The notes below the pieces were generated by a model that had not been told where the DNA came from, searched no databases, and saw only the letters and a list, made by a program, of their open reading frames with translations. Made by a program: the position numbers and the translations under genes. From IMG/VR virus record IMGVR_UViG_3300038701_001610, positions 1 through 32,347 of that record: a DNA stretch of 32,347 nt. The stretch is one strand, 5' to 3'. Positions 15,262 through 20,759 of this stretch are shown here, piece by piece (the first letter of the stretch is position 1; each line of letters opens with the position of its first letter). The DNA comes from a virus.

Positions 15262-16169
15262 TCCACGGCCCTCCCGCCGAACGCAGGGAACAGCACTTCG
15301 AACAGGCGCCGCAGCGACAGCACGACCAGCGCGAGGTCCGCGTCGAGGCGCGCCACGGCGGTCTCGACCTCGAGGTCGCCGCCGTACTCCCAAGGCACCG
15401 CCACGCGGCGAAACGCGCCGTCCTCCGACAACACGAAGCGCATGGGCTCCGGCTGGTCGGCGAACCACTGCAGCTCGAGCGCCGTCACGCGGAGCCCGCG
15501 GTCGAGCGTCGCCACCACCTCGTCCTCGTCGAGGGGCTGGCCCCGGAAGCGGACCTTGTTCCGCGTGTCCTGCGGGTGCTCGAGGTCGCACCACTCGCCG
15601 AGGGTGAAGCCGGCGGGAAGGTCGCCGCCGCGCAGCCAGGCGGTCAGCACGCCGTCGAGCGGGTGCGCGAACGCCAGCGGGCGCAGAGGCAACGATCCGA
15701 GCGCGCCGCGCAGCAGCGAGAGCGCCGCCTCGCCCCGGGTCGCGGTTGCCGTGTCGACCATGACGAGCGCGTGCTCGTGGTCGATGCAGACCCACTGCCA
15801 GGACGACACGAGCGGGGCCGTGCGCATCAGGTCGTGACGGATCTCGTCGGCGAGCTCGCGCCGGCGTGCGCCTCGAGGCTCGGACCCTTCGCGCGCTGCG
15901 ATCTCGGTCGTCTTCTCGCGCAGGATCTCTGCGACCGCCGCCGAGGGCAGGGCTCGCTCCTGGTGCCGAACCCGCAGGAACGTCGCGCCGGCCACCTCGC
16001 GCACCAGCATGTCGACCCCGTCGAGCACCGGATCGAGCCCGATGGTCTCGGCCTGCCCGGGCGCGCACGGCGAGAATCGCGCACCCTCAAGCGCCTCGCC
16101 GAGCTGCGCGCCGGCAAAGTTCCACGGCGCATCCAGCTGCCAGACGCGGAGGTTCCGGAACATGTTCAC
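15258..16169 (-). CDS. rdgC: Recombination-associated protein RdgC
   Basis: A 303-residue protein, the normal family length, with the RdgC start MFRNLRVWQLDAPW two residues in, the block LPSAAVAEILREKTTEIAAR, and SSWQWVCIDHEHALVMVDTA further on. RdgC forms a ring-shaped dimer that binds DNA without sequence preference and limits RecA loading and strand exchange. In a phage it may protect incoming or replicating DNA, or reduce SOS-type induction. The GTG at 16169 was chosen because GGAGG is five bases upstream and it forms the GTGA overlap seen in this operon; an ATG six bases later gives 301 residues. Confidence 0.9.
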   Translation of the reverse strand: MNMFRNLRVWQLDAPWNFAGAQLGEALEGARFSPCAPGQAETIGLDPVLDGVDMLVREVAGATFLRVRHQERALPSAAVAEILREKTTEIAAREGSEPRGARRRELADEIRHDLMRTAPLVSSWQWVCIDHEHALVMVDTATATRGEAALSLLRGALGSLPLRPLAFAHPLDGVLTAWLRGGDLPAGFTLGEWCDLEHPQDTRNKVRFRGQPLDEDEVVATLDRGLRVTALELQWFADQPEPMRFVLSEDGAFRRVAVPWEYGGDLEVETAVARLDADLALVVLSLRRLFEVLFPAFGGRAVE

Positions 16170-16576
16170 GCCACCCTCCGATCGCCGTCCGGCGCCGTGA
16201 GGTAGTCCTCCGGCCCGAGCTCCGGACGATGCGTCGGTGCCCGGTCCTCGCTGCGCTGGCGCCGCGTCCGGAAGAAGCCCTCGTGCTCCGGGTAGACGCG
16301 CATGAACCTGCGCGCGTAGATGGAGCGGAAACTGTTGTTCATCCGGAACTCGCCGGCCCCGCCCGAGGTGACGTCGCACTCCCAGCGGATCCGCTCGAAG
16401 ATCGCGTTGGCGCTGTAGTGCGGCCGCTTCGCGGCGATCGCCTCGAACGCGAACTTCACGAACAGATCCCAGACCTCGGGGTGCGCGCGGTGAAAGGCCT
16501 CCGCCGCCTCGCGGATCTCGTCGCCTCGCGTGCGGGTGTCGCCGTCGAAGAAGCCGAGCTGTTCGTGGTTGCTCAT
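16166..16576 (-). CDS. Conserved phage protein with FERIRWE-type motif
   Basis: A 136-residue protein starting MSNHEQLGFFDGDTRTRGDE. It has a helix FHRAHPEVWDLFVKFAFEAI and the stretch HYSANAIFERIRWECDV, then NNSFRSIYARRFMRVYPEHE and FFRTR. Proteins with this combination are widespread in siphophage early regions, but I know of no demonstrated function. GAGG lies upstream of the ATG with suitable spacing. The basic C-terminus and aromatic middle suggest nucleic-acid or protein binding. It is translated just before rdgC with a GTGA overlap. Confidence 0.72.
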   Translation of the reverse strand: MSNHEQLGFFDGDTRTRGDEIREAAEAFHRAHPEVWDLFVKFAFEAIAAKRPHYSANAIFERIRWECDVTSGGAGEFRMNNSFRSIYARRFMRVYPEHEGFFRTRRQRSEDRAPTHRPELGPEDYLTAPDGDRRVA

Positions 16577-16752
16577 CGTGATCCCCTCGCGAGAATCAGC
16601 GCCGACAGTAGGAACGCGGGCCACACGACGATCGCCACGGTCCACGTCCAGAAGCCCCAGGAGGAAGACTTCTCCTTGAGCCGGACCGCGGCGGCCAGGG
16701 TCAGCGCCAAGCCGACCATCAGGTAGACAGCTGCGTACATCAGAGTGCTCAT
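16573..16752 (-). CDS. Two-helix membrane microprotein
   Basis: A 59-residue protein beginning MSTLMYAAVYLMVGLALTLA, with a second hydrophobic segment (WTWTVAIVVWPAFLLSALIL) after a short charged loop (RLKEKSSSWGF). Both would span the inner membrane as a hairpin. GGAGG lies nine bases before the ATG, and the gene has ATGA overlaps at both ends. The small hydrophobic hairpin recalls holin-like or superinfection-exclusion proteins, but lysis genes are elsewhere in this window. Function unknown. Confidence 0.68.
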   Translation of the reverse strand: MSTLMYAAVYLMVGLALTLAAAVRLKEKSSSWGFWTWTVAIVVWPAFLLSALILARGSR

Positions 16753-16973
16753 GCCGCGTCACCTCCGAACGGGTGCTCGTCCTGGCGCTCCGCCGCGATC
16801 CGCGAGATCAGCGAAGGCCGGCGCTGGTAAAGCGTTCCGCCTACGACACGCAGCCCGTGGGCTGCGTACTCGCGCCGGATCCGCGCCTGTTCGAGCTCGC
16901 GGACCTGGCCCACGGTGAGGGTGACGTCCAGCGCGCCCGGGCAGAGCCCGCGCAGCAGGTCGATCGGTTTCAT
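16749..16973 (-). CDS. Small hypothetical early protein
   Basis: A 74-residue protein starting MKPIDLLRGLCPGALDVTLT, with a helix QVRELEQARIRREYAAHGLR and the block RRPSLISRIAAERQDE near its end. The last block resembles one in the protein encoded at 14846-15058. The ATG at 16973 follows a GGAT-type ribosome site and overlaps the preceding stop. It is soluble and basic, with no recognised family. Confidence 0.6.
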   Translation of the reverse strand: MKPIDLLRGLCPGALDVTLTVGQVRELEQARIRREYAAHGLRVVGGTLYQRRPSLISRIAAERQDEHPFGGDAA

Positions 16974-17257
16974 CGGCGTGATCCTCTGCGTGCGTTGAGG
17001 GTGTCGATCCATGCCGCCCACTCGGCGAGCGTCTGCGCCTCGGACAGCGCCTTGACGTCGGTGGACAGTCCGGACGTGCGTCCGGTGATGCGGTAGAGGT
17101 GGGCCGCCTGCTGGGTGACCACGTATTGGCCAGCGCGGTGCAGGACGTGCGCCTCGGCGTCGCGCTCGGCCTGGTCGGCCTCTGCGCGCAGGTCGGGCTC
17201 GAGCTCCGCGGCGATGCGGATCGGGTCGCGGATGACTTCCATCAGCTGCGCGCTCAT
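16970..17257 (-). CDS. Small helical early protein
   Basis: A 95-residue protein starting MSAQLMEVIRDPIRIAAELE. Most of it is predicted helical and charged (RAEADQAERDAEAHVLHRAG), with a later segment ALSEAQTLAEWAAWIDTLNA. No cysteines, membrane segment or enzyme motif. ATGA overlaps at both ends tie it into the coupled operon. Its job is unknown. Confidence 0.6.
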   Translation of the reverse strand: MSAQLMEVIRDPIRIAAELEPDLRAEADQAERDAEAHVLHRAGQYVVTQQAAHLYRITGRTSGLSTDVKALSEAQTLAEWAAWIDTLNARRGSRR

Positions 17258-17430
17258 CGCTTCGCGGCCTCCTGCGCCCGTCGATCCGCCCACTCGCAGG
17301 CAGCGATCCAGAGGCCAATCGGCCAGATCACGGCGATCAGGGCGAGGCGGCGGAAAGACCGATGTCCCCACCGCACCCCGAGCCAGCAGCCGACCACGGC
17401 CCACGCCCATCCGATCGCGACGGCGGTCAT
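17254..17430 (-). CDS. Two-helix membrane microprotein
   Basis: A 58-residue protein starting MTAVAIGWAWAVVGCWLGVR with a second hydrophobic helix (LALIAVIWPIGLWIAACEWA) and a basic loop between (WGHRSFRR). It would sit in the inner membrane as a hairpin. ATGA overlaps link it to the Lar-like gene upstream and the helical protein gene downstream. It resembles the microprotein at 16573-16752 in size, topology and tryptophan content but not clearly in sequence. Function unknown. Confidence 0.65.
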   Translation of the reverse strand: MTAVAIGWAWAVVGCWLGVRWGHRSFRRLALIAVIWPIGLWIAACEWADRRAQEAAKR

Positions 17431-17867
17431 GCCGCCGCTCCTGCCGGCACCAGGCCCCCCGGGCCCGGCTCGCTGCAGCTGCACTCCGGCAGGGCCTCCT
17501 CGCAGCACACGCACCGGTCCTGCAGGTATTCGGCCTCGTGGCGGTCCTGCTCGCGTTGCGCGCACGTCTGGCAGACCTCGACGACGAGCTCGCGGCCGCA
17601 CCCGGCGCAGTCCGCTGTCTCCATCGCGCCTGCGCCCTGACCGCCTGCTCGAGGCGCCCGGTTCCACCAGTGGATGGCGATGCTGCGCATCACGCGCGCC
17701 GCGGGCTCGTCGTGCCGGGCGTGGACCGCAGCCATCACCAGCGGATCGGCGGCGAGCACCGCCGGACCCTCGGCCCGGCACGTCATGCACCGCACGACCT
17801 GCTGGCCGATGCCGTTCACATGGACATCAGAGGACCCGCAGAAGGGGCAGGGGAGAGGCTGGTCCAT
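17427..17867 (-). CDS. Lar-like zinc-ribbon protein, first gene of left operon
   Basis: A 146-residue protein. The first 72 residues match the Lar restriction-alleviation family: LPCPFCGSSDVHVNG (C7, C10), VRCMTCRAEGP (C28, C31) and the closing IHWWNRAP. In the Rac prophage, Lar raises modification and eases type I restriction. The second half is unusual: it adds three more cysteine knuckles (CAGCGRE, CQTC, CVCCEE then CSC), so this is a Lar-like unit joined to further zinc ribbons. GGAG lies upstream of the ATG. It is the first gene behind the left promoter and its operators, so it should be expressed first on infection or induction. Confidence 0.72.
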   Translation of the reverse strand: MDQPLPCPFCGSSDVHVNGIGQQVVRCMTCRAEGPAVLAADPLVMAAVHARHDEPAARVMRSIAIHWWNRAPRAGGQGAGAMETADCAGCGRELVVEVCQTCAQREQDRHEAEYLQDRCVCCEEALPECSCSEPGPGGLVPAGAAA

Positions 17868-17899
17868 CGGCGTCGTGCTCCTGCTGGGGCGCGTTCGAT

Positions 17900-17947
17900 G
17901 GACAGCATGCTAAACACGCTTGCCGACGAATGCAAGCATGCTTAACG
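17900..17947 (-). promoter_or_regulatory. Left early promoter with two repressor operators
   Basis: On the minus strand a -35 element TTGCAT (17930-17935) and a -10 element TAGCAT (17907-17912) are 17 bases apart, about 40 bases before the Lar-like start. Each lies in a copy of the operator core AGCATGCT, at 17904-17911 and 17935-17942. A protein bound to either copy would block the promoter. The same core is found between the repressor and cro-like genes, so this corresponds to lambda OL/PL. Confidence 0.7.
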
Positions 17948-18019
17948 TCAGGGGCGTGCGATCAGGCTCCTCGCTTGTTGCGAGTGACGCTCAGGCGCGC
18001 ACGCAGAGTGATGAGGGCG

Positions 18020-18373
18020 TTACGAAGACTTGTCGGCGGAGTCAGCGGGGCCGTTCGGTTCATTCCGCGGAACAAGTAGGTCCCAGATAGCCTGTCGGTC
18101 GCGAGGTCTGGCAGCGCGCCCGAGCTCGAGCCACTCCAGATCCCGAACCGACAGGCCCTCCCTGGGTCCTCGTCCCGTTGCGAGCCATCGCATCTCTACG
18201 CTGCACGCTTCTGCGATCGCTGCGAGGTGCTCGGGCTTCACGTGCTGGGACGTGCCGGATTCCCACTGGCTGACCGCTGAGCGCGTGACGCCTACGGCAT
18301 CAGCCAGCTGCTGCTGCGTCCGGATGCCGGCGGCGACGCGCGCTTGCCGGATGCGATCACCGATGGTGTCCAT
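18020..18373 (-). CDS. CI-like prophage repressor without protease domain
   Basis: A 117-residue protein with an XRE-type helix-turn-helix in its first 60 residues: IGDRIRQARVAAGIRTQQQL then AVGVTRSAVSQWESGTS, the recognition region. It has only a short C-terminal extension and lacks the LexA/S24 serine-lysine protease domain used by lambda CI for self-cleavage. It should bind the five AGCATGCT-type operators and hold both early promoters off in a lysogen. The ATG at 18373 was chosen; another ATG nine bases upstream (18382) falls inside an operator. No good ribosome site precedes either, so a short or absent leader is possible. Confidence 0.82.
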   Translation of the reverse strand: MDTIGDRIRQARVAAGIRTQQQLADAVGVTRSAVSQWESGTSQHVKPEHLAAIAEACSVEMRWLATGRGPREGLSVRDLEWLELGRAARPRDRQAIWDLLVPRNEPNGPADSADKSS

Positions 18374-18374
18374 G

Positions 18375-18436
18375 CTCAGCATGCTAAGCCGCGCGCCGCT
18401 AACCATGCTTGACGCGTCAATGGTAAGCATACTAAC
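18375..18436. promoter_or_regulatory. Right operator region: three operators 24 bases apart
   Basis: Between the divergent repressor and cro-like genes are AGCATGCT (18378-18385), ACCATGCT (18402-18409) and AGCATACT (18426-18433). The starts are 24 bases apart in each case, almost the lambda OR1-OR2-OR3 spacing. A perfect palindrome TTGACGCGTCAA at 18409-18420 gives each strand a TTGACG -35 element. For the cro direction a -10 like TACTAA (18430-18435) follows with a tight 15-base spacer. The repressor-direction -10 is not clear. Confidence 0.72.
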
Positions 18437-18446
18437 GTGCGTGACC

Positions 18447-18629
18447 ATGAAGACCTCCGATGCGATCCAGCACTTCGGCAGCGCGGCCAATCTGGCGCGC
18501 GCTCTCGGCATCACGCGTGCCGCGGTGAGCCTGTGGGGCGAGCGCCCCCCGCTCGGGCGGCAGTACGAGCTCGAGGTGCTGACTGGCGGCGCGCTGAAGG
18601 CCCAGCGCCCAGCGACCGACGCTGCCTGA
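18447..18629 (+). CDS. Cro-like regulator
   Basis: A 60-residue protein with a single helix-turn-helix: FGSAANLARALGITRAAVSL followed by WGE. Size, divergent position opposite the repressor and shared operators identify it as a Cro/DicC-type protein that would shut off the repressor gene during lytic growth. The ATG at 18447 is only 12 bases past the proposed -10 element, so the mRNA may be nearly leaderless; an in-frame GTG at 18441 is the alternative. The C-terminal tail (KAQRPATDAA) is short and flexible. Confidence 0.8.
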   Translation: MKTSDAIQHFGSAANLARALGITRAAVSLWGERPPLGRQYELEVLTGGALKAQRPATDAA

Positions 18630-18636
18630 CCAGTTC

Positions 18637-18711
18637 CCGGAGCCGAGCCGATGAGCCCTGTGCGCCTTCCCCTCCCCTACCTCGACTGTGCGCACGGTGG
18701 CTCGGCTCCGG
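18637..18711. repeat. 13-bp perfect inverted repeat
   Basis: The arms at 18637-18649 and 18699-18711 are exact reverse complements (CCGGAGCCGAGCC and its partner), with 49 bases between. In RNA this would make a stable stem that encloses the start of a possible 35-residue frame and lies ahead of the CII-like gene. No T-run follows, so it is not a classic terminator. An attenuator, an antitermination signal or a processing site are all possible. Confidence 0.6.
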
Positions 18712-18758
18712 CTCTACCCATGACCGCAGGGGGCTGTCCCTGCGTGTCCCTCCGCTAG
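18651..18758 (+). CDS. Possible 35-residue leader peptide
   Basis: The frame begins MSPVRLPLPYLDCAHGGSAP and ends with GGCPCVSLR just before the ribosome site of the CII-like gene. It lacks a clear ribosome site and starts two bases past the left arm of the inverted repeat. Three cysteines and many prolines make it unlike its neighbours. It may be a leader peptide or no gene at all. Confidence 0.25.
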   Translation: MSPVRLPLPYLDCAHGGSAPALPMTAGGCPCVSLR

Positions 18759-18767
18759 GAGACCGAC

Positions 18768-19190
18768 ATGGACAACGGTGACCTGTTCGGCATCGAGGAC
18801 GTCAGCACCGCGATCAGCCAGTGCGTGATCGCGGTCGGTGGCCGAAAGCACGCCGCCTCGCTGCTGTGGCCGGCGATGCCGCTCGACGAGGCTGCGCAGA
18901 AGCTGGACCGCTGCCTGAATCCGAGGAAGCGCGACGTGCTCCATGTCGAGGAGTTCCTGCTGCTGATCCGCGAGGCGCGCCAGAAGGGTTGCCTGATCGG
19001 CGTCGGCTACGTGAACGACTACTGCGACTGCGCGCCGCCCGTGCCGATCTCGCCCGACGACGAGGAGGCCGAGCTGCAACGGGCCTTCATCCGTGCTCAG
19101 GAGGACATGCAGGCGCTGGTGGAGCGCATGGAGACGCTGTCGAAGCGCCGCGCCGTCGCGGGCGTCGTGCGCCCGGGGCGCGCTGCATGA
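18768..19190 (+). CDS. CII-like phage regulator
   Basis: A 140-residue protein with AGGAG seven bases before the ATG. The N-terminal part (ISQCVIAVGGRKHAASLLWP, then KLDRCLNPRKRD and a helix VEEFLLLIREARQ) is the pattern of the phage regulatory CII family, which binds DNA through a helix-turn-helix and directs the lysis-lysogeny choice. The C-terminal third is an acidic helical segment that may form oligomers. It is in the cII place: right after cro and before the replication genes. Alternative: a general early transcription regulator. Confidence 0.65.
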   Translation: MDNGDLFGIEDVSTAISQCVIAVGGRKHAASLLWPAMPLDEAAQKLDRCLNPRKRDVLHVEEFLLLIREARQKGCLIGVGYVNDYCDCAPPVPISPDDEEAELQRAFIRAQEDMQALVERMETLSKRRAVAGVVRPGRAA

Positions 19191-19417
19191 GTGCAGTGAT
19201 CATCCGCTACCGCCCCCGCATGGCCCGCCCGAAGTGCGCCAGCTGCGGCATCCCGCTGCACGAGCACGAGATCGAGACCCGCATCGACGGCCAGGCCCGC
19301 GAGAGCGACGAGCAGGCGAGCTGCTGGCAGTGCGAGTGGTTCGAGGACGAAGCGCGCCGCGTCGACCGCGCCCGCATTGCCCTCGACGCCTTCACTGCTC
19401 CGGAGGGCGGCTCCTGA
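19187..19417 (+). CDS. Small cysteine-knuckle protein
   Basis: A 76-residue protein whose ATG overlaps the CII-like stop. It has two cysteine pairs, CASC at 17-20 and CWQC near 46-49, separated by an acidic loop with histidines (HEHEIE), so it could bind zinc. The C-terminus is a helix (RRVDRARIALDAF). It is in the early right operon, between the regulator and a GIY-YIG-like gene. No known function. Confidence 0.62.
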   Translation: MSAVIIRYRPRMARPKCASCGIPLHEHEIETRIDGQARESDEQASCWQCEWFEDEARRVDRARIALDAFTAPEGGS

Positions 19418-19902
19418 TGCTGTTTCTGGACAACTCTCGGTGGGTCCAGGCGACCGCTGATGGGCTCTTCGATGACGGCGGCTTCCCTGCCTCAGTCGAT
19501 GTCGTCGCAGCCGTCCTGCGCGCCGCAGAGACGGCGAGCGCCTGGACGCCAGAGCAGCGCGAGGCGCTCGTTCGTGAGGCAAGTGAGCGATGGGACCGAG
19601 AGATGTTGCGCGAGCCCCGCGCAGCAGCCCAGCGAGCCCCGCGTCCTGGTTACGTCTACCTGATGCGCAACGAGCGCAACGGCTACACGAAGATCGGTTT
19701 CTCGATCGACCCGGCCTACCGCGAACGGACGCTTCAGGCGCAGGAGCCGGAAGTCCGCTTGCTGTTCTGCTGGCCTGGTACGCGCGGTGATGAGAAGGCG
19801 CTGCACGAACGGTTCGCCGACAGACGCGTGCGGGGCGAGTGGTTCGACCTCGCTGACGACGACATCGAGGCCATCGGCATCGAATCCTTGGAGGAGACCT
19901 GA
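19417..19902 (+). CDS. GIY-YIG-like (T5orf172/MUG113) nuclease-domain protein
   Basis: A 161-residue protein. The C-terminal half is a T5orf172-type GIY-YIG fold: GYVYLMRNERNGYTKIGFSI at 78-97 (the paired YVY and YTKIG strands), the arginines in YRERTLQ (about 101-107), then GDEKALHERFADRRVRGEWF with E126, H130 and the closing WF. These proteins may cut DNA, but many phage members have no demonstrated activity. The N-terminal 70 residues are a helical domain not recognised. Start ATG overlaps the preceding TGA. Confidence 0.78.
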   Translation: MLFLDNSRWVQATADGLFDDGGFPASVDVVAAVLRAAETASAWTPEQREALVREASERWDREMLREPRAAAQRAPRPGYVYLMRNERNGYTKIGFSIDPAYRERTLQAQEPEVRLLFCWPGTRGDEKALHERFADRRVRGEWFDLADDDIEAIGIESLEET

Positions 19903-20759
19903 TGGCGCGCATCCGCACGATCAAGCCCGAGATCTGGCAGGACGAGGACCTCGCGGCCGTATCCGAGACGGCGATGCTCCTGGCGATCGGCCTGCTGAAC
20001 CATGCCGACGACGAGGGGTATTTCAAGGCGCACCCGGCGCTCGTCCGCGCCGCTGTATTCCCGCTCCGTGAGCCCTCAGTGAGCATTCAGTGCGCCCTCA
20101 CTGAGCTTTCAGACGCGCGCTTCATCGAGCTGTTCGAGGGCTCCGACGGCAAGTCATACGGCTTCGTGCGCACATTCGCCGATCACCAGCGGGTCAATCG
20201 CCCTTCGCCCAGCAAGATCAAGGGCTTGCGTGCATTCACTGAGGATTCAGTGAGTGATCACGGAGCACTCACTGCCGGAAAGGAAGGGAAGGGAACAGGG
20301 AAGGGAAAGGAGGGGGAGGGGAGCGCGTGCGTGCACGCACCGCCTCCGCCTGACCCCAATGAGACGGGAGAGCGGCCGCGCCTGTCGACGTTCGCCGAGG
20401 GCATGGGCCTGGCGCAGGAGGTGATCGCGGAGTTCGCGCGAGCGTTCGAGGGGACGGTCGCCGTCGTGCCGAAGACGCCGACCACCGGCCTGATCCAGTC
20501 GCTGGCCCTCCGGTGCGCGGATCTGCGCCGCGAAGGGCTGGAGCCCGATCTGGCGTACTGGCGCAGGCTGTTCGCCCACCTGTCGGGCAGCGACTTCCTG
20601 GCGGGGCGCAGGACCCAGGCGAACGGCCAGCCGTTTCGCCTCCGCCTCGACTGGCTCCTGCGCGAGGAGGAGTTCGCGAAGGCGCGCAGTCACGCGTACT
20701 GCGACGCCGGCGTCTGCCCGCATGTCCACGTCCCGACCGGTAACGGGGTGCCGGCATGA
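19902..20759 (+). CDS. O-like replication initiator
   Basis: A 285-residue protein starting MARIRTIKPEIWQDEDLAAV, the N-terminus common to phage replication initiators with winged-helix domains (residues 1-110, with GLLNHADDEGYF and FVRTFADHQRVN). A low-complexity lysine/glycine/glutamate linker (about 126-141) divides it from a C-terminal helical domain. The DnaB helicase gene follows with a four-base overlap, so the C-terminal half likely recruits it, as lambda O does with P and DnaB. Repeats resembling iterons are inside its own gene, so it probably binds there. Confidence 0.75.
   Translation: MARIRTIKPEIWQDEDLAAVSETAMLLAIGLLNHADDEGYFKAHPALVRAAVFPLREPSVSIQCALTELSDARFIELFEGSDGKSYGFVRTFADHQRVNRPSPSKIKGLRAFTEDSVSDHGALTAGKEGKGTGKGKEGEGSACVHAPPPPDPNETGERPRLSTFAEGMGLAQEVIAEFARAFEGTVAVVPKTPTTGLIQSLALRCADLRREGLEPDLAYWRRLFAHLSGSDFLAGRRTQANGQPFRLRLDWLLREEEFAKARSHAYCDAGVCPHVHVPTGNGVPA
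20076..20323. other. Candidate phage replication origin inside the O-like gene
   Basis: Copies of TCAGTG or its complement are at 20076, 20087, 20099 (reverse), 20237 (reverse) and 20247, with related CACTCACTG at 20266 and the palindrome GTGATCAC at 20254-20261. Immediately after comes a 47-base stretch (20277-20323) with purines at all positions but one. Lambda ori has the same plan: iterons inside gene O next to a strand-biased tract that opens first. The spacing is less regular than in lambda. Confidence 0.55.
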
